Of a stretch of 32,096 nucleotides of DNA, positions 23,158 through 32,096 are shown one piece after another. A model generated the notes under the pieces. It had not been told where the DNA came from. It saw only the letters and a list, made by a program, of their open reading frames with translations, and ran no database searches. The translations under genes and the position numbers were made by a program. The DNA lies in NCBI GenBank assembly GCA_003599195.1, contig QZIZ01000074.1:1-32096 (forward strand). The letters are read 5' to 3'. This DNA is from Deltaproteobacteria bacterium. GTDB taxonomy: Bacteria > Desulfobacterota > Desulfobaccia > Desulfobaccales > 0-14-0-80-60-11. The stretch's first letter is position 1. Each line of letters opens with the position of its first letter.

Positions 23158-24855
23158 ATGGGCAAGTCTCGTAACATAGCGGCAATGCTGATCTTCATCC
23201 TGGCCAACTTAACGGCCGGAGCGGCCCTGGCCCAGGGCCCGAGCCCCCAGGAGACCTGGGTCTTGCAGCAGGCGGCCGCGGGCTTCACCGCGGACCTTGA
23301 GCAAAAGTTCGGGCCGGAAGAGAAATCCCGGGTGCTCCGGGGCCGCTTCCTGGAGGCGCTCCTCACCGGCGAGATGTCGGGTTTCAAGGCCCACCGCCGG
23401 GGGGTGTCCATCAAGAACGCCCTCATCCCCGATTACGTCAGCCTGCGGTCCGCGGAGGTGGCCCAGGCCGTGGAGCTTCAGTCCTGCCGCTTCCCCATGG
23501 GTCTGGATTGCGGCTACGCCCTGTTTAAGAAATCCCTGTCCCTGGACGGCTCGATTATCACTGGCATGGCCATGTTCAACGGCATGAAGGTGGAAAGCGA
23601 CGCCTCCTTCAATCAGACCGAGTTTCAGGGCGGGGTCTTCTTCGAAGGGGCCAACATCCAGGGCCGCCTCAGCGCCCACGAGGCCAGGATCACCGGCAAG
23701 CTGGGGGGCCAGTTCACCAATCTCCAGGTGGGGAGCGACGCGGATTTTTCCCAGGCCCTGTTCCAGGCGGACACCTTTTGCAGCCGCATGCGGGTCAAGG
23801 GCAACTTCTCCATCTTTAACGCGGTCTTTGAAAAACAGGTCTTCTTCGACGGCACCGAGGTAGGCGGGGATTTTAACGGCATCAATGCCCAATTCAAGCA
23901 TCCCCAGGCCCCGGTCTACCTGGTCAACCTGAAAGTGGGGCGGTTTGGTCTATTCACCGGCCTCAAGTCCCAGGGGGGCGTCTCCCTGGCCATGGCCCAG
24001 TTCCGGGACCTGTTTCTGGGGTCCACCGAACCGGCCAAGATGATCGCCTATAAAGAGTTGACCCTGGACTACGCAGTGGTGGAGCGGGTCCTGGACCTGC
24101 GCAATCTGGAGGCGGATAAATTCTCGGCCAAGAAATTCACCGCCAAGGACCTGGCGCTGCTGGACAATGTCCGGGTCAAGGATGAGGCCCGTCTGGAAAG
24201 CAGCAGCTTTTTCATCCTGATGCTGGTGAATATGGCCTGGCCCCAAACCGGGGATAAGGTCTGGCTGGATGAAATGACCTACCAGGCGATCCATGCCCGG
24301 GAGAACGTGGCCGAGGAAAAGCCCGGGGATTGGCTGAAGCTGCTGCATTTGCTGCAGATCAGCCGCTTCAACACCCGGAATTACAGCCAGTTGGAATCCT
24401 ATTTTAAGCTCCGGGGGGAGCAGGACCGGGCCGACGAGGTCTATATCCAGGGGAAGCGCCGGGAGACCCTGGAGAAATGGTGGCGGCCTACTTCTCTGGC
24501 CACCTTTATCTTTTGGGACCTCCTCGCGGGCTACGGCCGTAAACCCAGCCGCACCCTGTGGATCAGTTTTTCCATCGTGTTGTTGGGCATGCTGTTTTTT
24601 GACCCCAAGAATTTCGACCCCTCATTTTTGGGGGGCTGGGGCTGGCTGTTGAACGGCGATCGCAGCAAGACCGGGGTGATCCGCTTTTTCTTAAGCCTGG
24701 ACGAATTCCTCCCCGGAGTGGACCTGGGTCTGGCCAGACTCTGGCAGATTTCCCAAATCTCTTTCGGGACGTTGTTGTATTACCACTTTCACAAGATCGC
24801 GGGCTGGATTCTGATACCCGTAGCCTTGGCCGCGGTGTATACGCAGTTTAAATAG
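23158..24855 (+). CDS. Exported beta-helix (pentapeptide-like) protein with C-terminal membrane helices
   Basis: 565 residues. An N-terminal signal peptide (NIAAMLIFILANLTAGAALAQG) is followed by a helical segment and, from about residue 85 to 350, loosely repeated units with hydrophobic residues at regular spacing (ASFNQTEFQGGVFFEGANIQ, then DADFSQALFQADTF, NFSIFNAVFEKQVFFDG), the look of a right-handed pentapeptide-type beta-helix. A helical domain (YSQLESYFKLRGEQDRADEV) and two to three membrane helices (from about 445) follow, with WDLLAGYGRKPSRTL before the first. Related architectures are found in putative membrane or channel-like proteins, but I assign no function. Follows a repeat, precedes trpD by 9 bases. 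Confidence 0.72.
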   Translation: MGKSRNIAAMLIFILANLTAGAALAQGPSPQETWVLQQAAAGFTADLEQKFGPEEKSRVLRGRFLEALLTGEMSGFKAHRRGVSIKNALIPDYVSLRSAEVAQAVELQSCRFPMGLDCGYALFKKSLSLDGSIITGMAMFNGMKVESDASFNQTEFQGGVFFEGANIQGRLSAHEARITGKLGGQFTNLQVGSDADFSQALFQADTFCSRMRVKGNFSIFNAVFEKQVFFDGTEVGGDFNGINAQFKHPQAPVYLVNLKVGRFGLFTGLKSQGGVSLAMAQFRDLFLGSTEPAKMIAYKELTLDYAVVERVLDLRNLEADKFSAKKFTAKDLALLDNVRVKDEARLESSSFFILMLVNMAWPQTGDKVWLDEMTYQAIHARENVAEEKPGDWLKLLHLLQISRFNTRNYSQLESYFKLRGEQDRADEVYIQGKRRETLEKWWRPTSLATFIFWDLLAGYGRKPSRTLWISFSIVLLGMLFFDPKNFDPSFLGGWGWLLNGDRSKTGVIRFFLSLDEFLPGVDLGLARLWQISQISFGTLLYYHFHKIAGWILIPVALAAVYTQFK

Positions 24856-24864
24856 AGGTAAGTT

Positions 24865-25923
24865 ATGCTCAAAGACGCCATCTACAAAGTAGTCACCCGC
24901 CAGGATTTGACGGAGGAGGAGATGACCCGGGCCATGGACATCATCATGACCGGGGAGGCCACCGAAGCCCAGATCGGGGCCTTTATCACCGGGCTTAGGA
25001 TGAAGGGGGAGACGGTGACGGAGATCAGCGCCGCGGCCAAGGTGATGCGGGCCAAGGCCACTCGCATCCCCGTGGGCGACGGCCTGGTGGACCTGGACCG
25101 GGACGAAATCAACGTGGACCAGGAGACGGTGGTGGACACCTGCGGCACCGGCGGCGACGCCACGGCCACCTTCAACGTTTCCACCACCACCGCCTTCGTG
25201 GTGGCCGCCGCGGGCCTCAAAGTCGCCAAGCACGGCAACCGCGCGGTTTCCTCCCGCTGCGGCTCCGCGGATGTCATCGAGGCCCTGGGCATTAACCTGG
25301 CCCTGACCCCGGAACAGGTCTCCTGGTGCATCCTCGAGGTGGGCATCGGCTTTCTCTTCGCGCCCCAGCTCCATGGAGCCATGCGCTACGCCATCGGCCC
25401 CCGGCGGGAGATCGGCATCCGCACCATCTTCAACATCCTGGGGCCTTTAACCAACCCCGCGGGGGCCAACGTCCAGGTGCTGGGGGTCTACGACGCCAGC
25501 CTCACCGAGCCCCTGGCCCAAGTGCTGGGCCGCCTGGGGTCAAAGAGCGCTTTCGTGGTCTTCGGCGAAGGCTCTTTTGACGAAATCAGCATCGTCGGCC
25601 CCACCCGGGTGAGCCAGCTTCAGGACGGCGAGGTGCGCACTTATACCATCACCCCGGAAGATTTCGGCATCAAAAGGGCCGCGTTGGCGGACATCAAGGG
25701 CGGGGACGTCTTTGAGAACGCCCGCATCGTCCGCCAGGTGCTGCAAGGCGGCGGCGGTCCCAAGGAAGACATGGTGGCCCTGAACGCGGCCGCGGTCTTC
25801 ATCGCCGCGGGGCTGAGCCAGGATTTTCCGGCCGGCATCGCCCTGGCCCGGGATTGCATCAACTCCGGCAAGGCCCTGGCTAAACTGGAAGCATTGATCG
25901 AGAAGAGCAAGAGCTTTGGGTGA
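24865..25923 (+). CDS. trpD: Anthranilate phosphoribosyltransferase
   Basis: Transfers phosphoribose from PRPP to anthranilate. 352 residues, slightly longer than usual. PRPP- and Mg-binding motifs: [41 protein letters not shown] and the later [17 protein letters not shown] family insertion-free form not fused to trpG. GAGG lies shortly before the ATG at 24865, only 9 bases after the beta-helix protein gene, so transcription from upstream is likely. Confidence 0.96.
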   Translation: MLKDAIYKVVTRQDLTEEEMTRAMDIIMTGEATEAQIGAFITGLRMKGETVTEISAAAKVMRAKATRIPVGDGLVDLDRDEINVDQETVVDTCGTGGDATATFNVSTTTAFVVAAAGLKVAKHGNRAVSSRCGSADVIEALGINLALTPEQVSWCILEVGIGFLFAPQLHGAMRYAIGPRREIGIRTIFNILGPLTNPAGANVQVLGVYDASLTEPLAQVLGRLGSKSAFVVFGEGSFDEISIVGPTRVSQLQDGEVRTYTITPEDFGIKRAALADIKGGDVFENARIVRQVLQGGGGPKEDMVALNAAAVFIAAGLSQDFPAGIALARDCINSGKALAKLEALIEKSKSFG

Positions 25924-25928
25924 AAAAT

Positions 25929-26031
25929 AAAAGACTTACCACAGAGACACAGAGGACACAGAGGTGCACAGAAAATAAATCCTTCCTCTGTGATTCTCTG
26001 TGCTCTCTGTGCCTCTGTGGTGAATCTTTAA
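25929..26031 (+). repeat. Inverted repeat between trpD and trpC
   Basis: AAAGACTTACCACAGAGACA at the left and TGTGCCTCTGTGGTGAATCTTT-like sequence at the right form a long imperfect hairpin composed of CAGAG units. Same family as 17616-17748. It occupies almost the entire trpD-trpC gap. Confidence 0.9.
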
Positions 26032-26041
26032 AAAGGCGACC

Positions 26042-26824
26042 ATGAACTTTCTGGCTAAGATTGTGGAGCATAAACTGAAGGAGTCGGAGGCCCTGTTCAC
26101 GCCGGAGGCCACCGCCCGGTTTAAGGCCGCCATCGCCGCCCGGCCTGCGCCTTTGAGCTTCAAGGCTGCGTTGGACACCGCGTCGGGTGCGGCCATCATC
26201 GCCGAAATCAAACGGGCCTCCCCCTCCAAGGGCGAGCTCGCCATGCACTTGGACCCGGTGGAGCTGGCTAAAGTTTACCAGGAGAACGGAGCCGCGGCCC
26301 TGTCCGTGCTCACGGAAGTGAAATACTTCAAAGGCGACCCGGAGTTCATCCCCCGGATGCGGCCGGTGATCAAGATCCCCATCCTGCGCAAGGACTTCAT
26401 CCTGGAGCCGGTGCAGGTGTACGAAACCGCGGCCCTGGCCGCGGACGCCCTGCTCTTGATCGTGCACCTGCTGGAGGCGAGCAAGCTCCGGGCGCTCTTG
26501 ATGCTCACCCGCTCCCTGGGCCTGGAGGCCCTGGTGGAGGTGCACACCAAGGAAGAGATGGAGATGGCCCTGAGCGCCGGGGCCAAGGTCATCGGCATCA
26601 ATTCCCGGGACCTGACCACCTTTCAGATGTATCCGGACCGGGCCTTGGAATTGGCCCCCATGGCCCCCAAGGGAGTCACCCTGGTGGCCGCGTCGGGCTT
26701 GAAGACCCGGGCGGACATCGAGCGTCTGGAAGCCGCGGGCATCAAGGGCTTTCTGATCGGTGAGACGCTGGTGACGTCCGGGGAGCCGGGCGCGAAGCTG
26801 CGGGAGTTTCTGGAGAAAGGGTAG
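26042..26824 (+). CDS. trpC: Indole-3-glycerol phosphate synthase
   Basis: Closes the ring of carboxyphenylaminodeoxyribulose phosphate to indole-3-glycerol phosphate. 260-residue TIM barrel; catalytic positions in IIAEIKRASPSKG (Glu, Lys), ILRKDFILEPVQVYE (Lys), LEALVEVHT (Glu) and INSRDLTTF (Asn), with phosphate binding in AASGLKTRADIERL and FLIGETLVTSGEPG. Not fused to trpF. Starts 10 bases after the inverted repeat and its stop codon is part of the next palindrome. Confidence 0.96.
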   Translation: MNFLAKIVEHKLKESEALFTPEATARFKAAIAARPAPLSFKAALDTASGAAIIAEIKRASPSKGELAMHLDPVELAKVYQENGAAALSVLTEVKYFKGDPEFIPRMRPVIKIPILRKDFILEPVQVYETAALAADALLLIVHLLEASKLRALLMLTRSLGLEALVEVHTKEEMEMALSAGAKVIGINSRDLTTFQMYPDRALELAPMAPKGVTLVAASGLKTRADIERLEAAGIKGFLIGETLVTSGEPGAKLREFLEKG

Positions 26825-26868
26825 GGCGCGTCTTACGCGCCAAAAATGGTGCGTGAAACGCACCCTAC
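26821..26868 (+). repeat. Double palindrome at the trpC end
   Basis: GTAGG at the left and CCTAC at the right enclose two hairpins, GCGCGT-CTT-ACGCGC and GGTGCGT-GAA-ACGCACC. The TAG stop of trpC lies within it, and an apparent earlier start of the acyltransferase frame (26846) is only repeat sequence. Confidence 0.85.
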
Positions 26869-26893
26869 ATATAGCCCTCCCAGCCTTTTTATT

Positions 26894-28048
26894 ATGCAGG
26901 ATCAATTAAAAAATGAGCGGCTTTATTATCTGGACTGGCTGAGGGTGTTTGCAGTCATGCTGTTAATCCCCTATCATACCGGTGCAATTTTTGCGAATTT
27001 TGATTTTCATATCAAAAACAAGGTCACCAGCGCTGGCATTACTACTATTATGGGCTTTATCGATAACTGGCATATGCCTCTGTTTTTCCTGTTGGCGGGG
27101 GCGTCCACCTGGTTTGCCTTAAAGAAACGTCCACCGTCCGCTTATATCAAGGAACGTTTTCTGCGGCTTATTGTTCCTTTGGTGTTCGGCATGCTCGTAA
27201 TCGTTCCACCGCAGACTTTTTGTGAAAAAATACAGAAGTATGGATTCAGCGGCAATTATTTTGACTTTTATTCTCATCTATTCAAGGGCGTTTTTCCTGA
27301 AGGCAATTTGACCTGGAATCATCTCTGGTTCCTGTTTTACCTCTTTGTAATTTCGATAGCCGTGCTGCCGTTAATATTGAAGTGGAAAGGGGGCCGGGGG
27401 GCAGCCGCCCTGGAAAGCTTTTGTGCCTGGCTGGCTAAAGGCCGACGCTTTTTTTTGCTTTCCCTGCCGCTGGCCATAATCCAGATGACGTTGAAGGTGC
27501 CATATCCGGGACCGCAAAATATTGTCTCGGATTGGGCCCGTATCCTGTTCATGCTCTTCATTTTTTTATACGGGGTTCTGTTCTACATATTCCCCTGGTT
27601 TCAGGAATCTCTGGAACGGAATCTTAATGTAGCGTTGGCTGTAGGTGCGGCTATTTCCATCTGTTATCTCGGCTTGTATTTTTTAGGCTACAGATTCGTT
27701 AATGGCTATAATCTGCCGAACCTAATGCAACTCGGCCTTAATTCCGTGGCTACATTGTGTTGGTTAATAGTATTAATAGGTTTTGCGCAGCGAACCTTAA
27801 ATTTTAGCAACCAATTTCTGGATTACACAAGTGATGCTGTGCTGCCGGTATATATTATTCACCAGACTGTTATAATAGTCTTGGGCTATTACATTGTGGG
27901 AGCTGAGCTTCACTTGATTACTAAATTTGCAATTATCAATATATTATCTTTTATAATTGTTGTAGCGATTTATGATATCATAATAAGAAGGTTTGAGGTA
28001 ATGCGTGTCCTGTTAGGAATGCGGCCATTACAGAAAAAGATTTCCTGA
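26894..28048 (+). CDS. Acyltransferase 3 family membrane protein
   Basis: 384-residue integral membrane acyltransferase (acyltransferase 3/OafA type) with about ten helices. The N-terminal motif RLYYLDWLRVFAVMLLIPYH contains the catalytic-type His, followed by WHMPLFFLLAGAS and the conserved HLWFLFYLF. Members add acetyl or other acyl groups to surface sugars or related compounds; the acceptor is unknown. The frame runs back to 26846, but those codons are the palindromic repeat, so the ATG at 26894 is chosen. Lower GC than trpC and trpF on either side; probably an insertion in the trp cluster. Confidence 0.85.
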   Translation: MQDQLKNERLYYLDWLRVFAVMLLIPYHTGAIFANFDFHIKNKVTSAGITTIMGFIDNWHMPLFFLLAGASTWFALKKRPPSAYIKERFLRLIVPLVFGMLVIVPPQTFCEKIQKYGFSGNYFDFYSHLFKGVFPEGNLTWNHLWFLFYLFVISIAVLPLILKWKGGRGAAALESFCAWLAKGRRFFLLSLPLAIIQMTLKVPYPGPQNIVSDWARILFMLFIFLYGVLFYIFPWFQESLERNLNVALAVGAAISICYLGLYFLGYRFVNGYNLPNLMQLGLNSVATLCWLIVLIGFAQRTLNFSNQFLDYTSDAVLPVYIIHQTVIIVLGYYIVGAELHLITKFAIINILSFIIVVAIYDIIIRRFEVMRVLLGMRPLQKKIS

Positions 28049-28102
28049 ATCGCTATTACAGATCGTAAATCCTATTTTCCACTTCCGAATCAGGTTTAAT
28101 AT

Positions 28103-28723
28103 ATGGTGCGCGTAAAAATCTGCGGCATTACGAATTTGGAAGACGCCATGCTCGCCGCCCACCTGGGCGCGGACGCCCTGGGGTTTATCTTTTATCCCCC
28201 CAGCCCCCGCTCTGTCGAGCCGGAAGCGGCTAAAAATATCATTGCCCAATTGCCGCCGTTCGTGACCACTGTGGGGGTGTTTGTGGATGAAGACGCGGCC
28301 AAGGTGAAAGAACTGGCCGCGGCCGTGGGCCTGGACTGGCTGCAGCTCCACGGCAAGGAAACGCCGGAGTATTGCCGGAGCCTGGGGCGACGGGTAATTA
28401 AAGCCTTTCGTATCCGGGATAATAATTCATTGTCTGAAATGAAAACATATCGGGGCGTGGCCCAAGCCTTTCTTCTGGATACTTATAAAAAAGGCCAGGT
28501 AGGTGGAACCGGCGAGACCTTTAACTGGGACTTGGCCCTGGAAGCGAAAAAATCCGGCCCCATCATCCTGGCCGGGGGACTTACGGCGGAAAACATAGCC
28601 CAGGCCATTGTCGCGGTTCAGCCATTTGCTGTGGACGTGGCCAGCGGCGTGGAAGCCGCGCCAGGGAGGAAGGACCCGGGGGCGTTGCGGGCTTTCTTTA
28701 AAGCAGTGATCAGTAATCAGTGA
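28103..28723 (+). CDS. trpF: Phosphoribosylanthranilate isomerase
   Basis: Amadori rearrangement of phosphoribosylanthranilate, the step between TrpD and TrpC. 206-residue TIM barrel with the catalytic Cys in VKICGITNLEDA, GADALGFIFYPPSPRSV, LQLHGKETPEYC, catalytic Asp in FLLDTYKKGQVGGTGETF and phosphate site ILAGGLTAENI/VDVASGVE. The last residues (VISNQ) and the stop codon are encoded by the heptamer repeat that begins at 28704, so the native C-terminus may have been replaced or trimmed by it. Confidence 0.94.
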   Translation: MVRVKICGITNLEDAMLAAHLGADALGFIFYPPSPRSVEPEAAKNIIAQLPPFVTTVGVFVDEDAAKVKELAAAVGLDWLQLHGKETPEYCRSLGRRVIKAFRIRDNNSLSEMKTYRGVAQAFLLDTYKKGQVGGTGETFNWDLALEAKKSGPIILAGGLTAENIAQAIVAVQPFAVDVASGVEAAPGRKDPGALRAFFKAVISNQ

Positions 28724-28735
28724 TCAGTGATCAGT
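28704..28735 (+). repeat. Tandem heptamer repeat, left flank of the four-helix-bundle cassette
   Basis: Four AGTGATC-type heptamers (one with AATC) in tandem. The inverted counterpart lies at 29231-29260. Confidence 0.85.
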
Positions 28736-28775
28736 TTGGGGGGGCAAAAAGCGGGTGGCAACTTGAGAGGGAGTA

Positions 28776-29213
28776 ATGAAGAATACTCGTCACGCTAGCG
28801 GTTTCAGAGATTTGCTGGTTTATCGTTAAGCCCATGAGGTGGCCAGGAGGATTTTTGATATTTCGAAAAATTTTCCCAAAGAAGAAGTGTATTCTTTGAC
28901 CGATCAGATAAGAAGGGCCTCAAGGTCCATAGGCGCTCAAATTGCAGAGGCCTGGGGAAAACGGCGTTATGAAAAACATTTTGTTAGCAAGTTGACCGAT
29001 GCTGATGCGGAACAGATGGAGACCCAACACTGGCTCGATATGGCCGCTTCTTGCGGATATATGGCGAACGAAGAAAAAGCAATCTTGGAGAGCACCCTTC
29101 AAGAAATCGGGAGAATGCTCAACACCATGATGGCAAAATCCCATTTATTCTGTAAACAAGATTTTTTCGTTATTAAAGAAGAATCAGAAGCTTTCCTAAT
29201 AGATGATAACTGA
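28776..29213 (+). pseudogene. Four-helix-bundle (23S rRNA intervening-sequence-type) protein, interrupted by a stop
   Basis: The intact frame would give about 144 residues of the S23-type four-helix-bundle family: FRDLLVYR, then AHEVARRIFDIS, FPKEEVYSLTDQIRRASRSI, AQIAEAWGKRRYEKHFVSKL and a C-terminal HWLDMAASCGYM helix. Codon 18 (28827-28829) is TAA exactly where the family normally has Lys, consistent with one A-to-T change from AAA. A good ribosome site (GAGGGAG) precedes the true ATG at 28776. The fragment after the stop could at best restart from GTG at 28839. Flanked by inverted heptamer repeats and placed between trpF and trpB. Function of the family is unknown. Confidence 0.82.
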
Positions 29214-29230
29214 ATATAGGGCTTGCTTTT

Positions 29231-29260
29231 ACTGATCACTGATCACTGATCACTGATCAC
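29231..29260 (-). repeat. Tandem heptamer repeat, right flank of the four-helix-bundle cassette
   Basis: Four ACTGATC heptamers in tandem, the reverse complement of the units at 28704-28735. It ends 15 bases before the AGGAGG of trpB. Confidence 0.85.
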
Positions 29261-29285
29261 CTGTTTCTAACAAAAGGAGGTTCAA

Positions 29286-30465
<1,180 letters not shown>

Positions 30466-30479
<14 letters not shown>

Positions 30480-31263
30480 AGCGACATTTAGGAGATTAAA
30501 AAAGCGGGGCGAAAAAGCCCTGATTCCCTTTATCACCGCGGGGGACCCCGATCTGCCCACCACCAGGGCCCTGGCCCTGGAAATGGCGGAGCGGGGCGCG
30601 GACCTCCTGGAATTGGGCATTCCTTTCTCCGACCCCCTGGCCGACGGCCCCACCATCCAGGAGGCCAGTTGCCGGGCTCTTAAAGTGGGGGTGCATCTCC
30701 AGGAAGTCCTGGAACTGGCGGGGCAGATTCGCCAGAAGACGGAGATTCCCCTGGTCTTGATGGGTTACTACAACCCCATCCTGCAATACGGCCTGGAACG
30801 CACCGCGCTGGAAGCCAAACGCCAGGGCGTGGACGGCTTCATCATCCCGGACCTGCCCCTGGAGGAGGCCGGACCCTGGCGGCAGGCGGCCCTGGCCGCG
30901 GGGGTGGCGCCGATATTTCTGGCCGCGCCCACCAGCGGCGCAGCGCGCATCAAAAAGGCCGCCAAACTCACCAAGGGGTTTTTGTATTACGTCTCGGTCA
31001 CCGGCATTACCGGCGCCCGCCAGGCCCTGCCCGCGGACCTGGAGGCCGCGCTCAAAGAGGTGCGGACCTTGGTGAAATGTCCCCTGGCCGTGGGCTTCGG
31101 CATCTCCACCCCCGAGCAGGTGGAAAACCTGGCCCCCTATGTGGACGGGGTGGTGGTGGGCAGCGCCATTGTACAGCGGGTGGCCAGGCTGCAAGGGCTG
31201 GAGCTGGTCAAGGAAGTGGGGGACTTCATCGCCGCGTTGAAGGCGCCGCTTAGGAAGAAGTGA
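30466..31263 (+). CDS. trpA: Tryptophan synthase alpha chain
   Basis: Cleaves indole-3-glycerol phosphate to indole and glyceraldehyde phosphate, channelled to TrpB. 265-residue TIM barrel; catalytic Glu in [16 protein letters not shown] and Asp in [11 protein letters not shown], phosphate site in [10 protein letters not shown] and VVVGSAIV. The start is GTG at 30466 ([11 protein letters not shown]), preceded by GGAGG and overlapping trpB by 14 bases, which indicates translational coupling. The frame is open further upstream but that is a shadow of trpB. Last gene of the trp cluster. Confidence 0.95.
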
Positions 31264-31392
31264 GCAGTGGGCAGGGGGAGGGGATAAGCTATCAGCTTTC
31301 AGCGGTCAGCTTAAAAGAATTCGCTTATTGCCTTAGCTCCGGAAAACAGAAAAATTCCTTTTATTTCAGTGATTCCGAAGAAAAAAACTCCC

Positions 31393-31425
31393 TCCCCCTT
31401 CGAGGGGGGAGCGACTGTCTTTTTT
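31393..31425 (+). terminator. Terminator-like hairpin after trpA
   Basis: TCCCCCT (31393-31399) pairs with AGGGGGG plus A around a TCG loop; ACTGTC and a run of six T follow, and AAAAAAA precedes the stem, so it could work in both directions. The remaining 31264-31392 stretch holds no gene; it contains short TCAGC repeats only. Confidence 0.4.
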
Positions 31426-31426
31426 G

Positions 31427-31760
<334 letters not shown>

Positions 31761-31805
31761 TGCAAAGGTAGACTCGATCGGGTTCGTTGTCCTGATGTGA
31801 CGCCA
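31761..31805 (-). pseudogene. IS256-like transposase fragment
   Basis: In a different frame from the IS110 remnant, the minus strand reads WRHIRTTNPIESTFA, the strongly conserved segment of IS256 (mutator-type) transposases near their C-terminal catalytic Glu. The similarity stops at the junction with the IS110 sequence. The stretch 31806-31874 before it is not clearly transposase. Too short for functional meaning. Confidence 0.6.
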
Positions 31806-31874
31806 GCACATCTCGGCGAGCCACCAGCTGTTGCGCTGCACAACCGTTGACGATCCGCCGGATGCGCCCACGCA

Positions 31875-32096
31875 TCACCGCGGCATCAGCGCGAACACTC
31901 CCCAGCCCAGATATTCACGCGTGTAAGCGGCGTAGCGCTCGGGTTCGGAGGTCAATTTGGCTCGAACATCTTTCGCGAACTCGTCGTCGGGATTGGTTTC
32001 AAGCCATCGGCGCATGGTGAGCCATTTGGCCGCCTCGTATCTGTCCCAGCCGTCTTGGTCAGCCAGAACCATTTCAATGACGTCGTAGCCAAGGTG
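31875..32096 (-). CDS. C-terminal fragment of a SAM-dependent methyltransferase
   Basis: The frame enters from the right edge and ends with TGA at 31875. It gives 73 residues: YDVIEMVLADQDGWDRYEAA, KWLTMRRWLETNPDDE and a final REYLGWGVFALMPR. This arrangement closes a group of class I SAM methyltransferases (methyltransferase_25 type) that I associate mostly with actinobacteria and related groups; that is memory of the family, not a search result. The SAM-binding part would lie outside the window. No relation to the trp genes. Confidence 0.55.
   Translation of the reverse strand, partial: HLGYDVIEMVLADQDGWDRYEAAKWLTMRRWLETNPDDEFAKDVRAKLTSEPERYAAYTREYLGWGVFALMPR

Noticed and set aside
26846-26893. 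N-terminal extension of the acyltransferase (MVRETHPTYSPP)
   Set aside because: These codons are the GGTGCGTGAAACGCACC palindrome; the family motif begins just after the ATG at 26894.
25880-26905. Minus-strand ORF of about 341 codons opposite trpC
   Set aside because: Antisense shadow running through trpC and two palindromic repeats; no recognisable domain.
28704-28735. Possible CRISPR-like repeats (TGATCAG units)
   Set aside because: Units are 7 bases in direct tandem without spacers; no cas genes in the window.

Overview
The window looks like a chromosomal segment of an anaerobic, GC-rich deltaproteobacterium-type organism (Desulfobacterota; a Desulfobacca/Syntrophobacterales-like bacterium is my guess from gene content, not a demonstrated placement). 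The reasons are a four-subunit 2-oxoacid:ferredoxin oxidoreductase, a Mla-type lipid transport operon with a STAS-MlaE fusion, a full set of tryptophan genes mixed with unrelated genes, and very many intergenic palindromic repeats. No rRNA, tRNA or CRISPR array was seen.

Left part (1-10040, almost all on the minus strand). A five-gene envelope operon reads leftwards from a promoter near 4408-4436: Cache-like lipoprotein, STAS-MlaE permease, MlaF ATPase, MlaD, and an auxiliary lipoprotein whose C-terminus looks short. Upstream come comF, an AT-rich membrane protein of unknown function, a PHP-domain phosphoesterase, an alpha/beta hydrolase, a DUF151 bifunctional-nuclease-like protein, and miaB with a well-formed promoter so close to the start codon that its mRNA may be leaderless.

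Middle part (10300-13500, plus strand): a rhomboid protease, a PPC/DUF296 protein, an inositol monophosphatase-family enzyme carrying an in-frame insertion made of palindromic repeat DNA, and a TauE/SafE permease.

Tryptophan region (13560-31263, plus strand). It opens with an unannotated leader: promoter, a 19-residue leader peptide containing Trp-Cys-Trp-Trp, a complementary segment able to act as antiterminator, and a strong terminator, which is the layout of a classical ribosome-mediated trp attenuator. Then follow trpE, trpG, a CaCA exchanger, korD and korA, an accessory insert (AT-rich membrane protein, two MNT nucleotidyltransferases and a HepT-type HEPN protein), korB and korC, a pair of undescribed membrane proteins (one a beta-helix/pentapeptide-like protein), trpD, trpC, an acyltransferase, trpF, a broken four-helix-bundle gene flanked by inverted heptamer repeats, and the overlapping pair trpB-trpA. 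All seven trp genes appear intact, so the pathway from chorismate to tryptophan is complete, but it is repeatedly interrupted.

Right edge (31264-32096): a terminator-like hairpin, then a nonsense-mutated IS110-family transposase remnant joined to a short IS256-like transposase remnant and the C-terminal end of a SAM-dependent methyltransferase. This edge, like the extreme left edge, could be decayed mobile DNA or an assembly chimera.

The main points for a second look are the trp attenuator, the MntA/HepT-type module that splits the kor genes, the repeat inserted in frame in the phosphatase (with a near-identical copy between trpE and trpG), the broken four-helix-bundle cassette inside the trp cluster, and the dispersed palindrome families.
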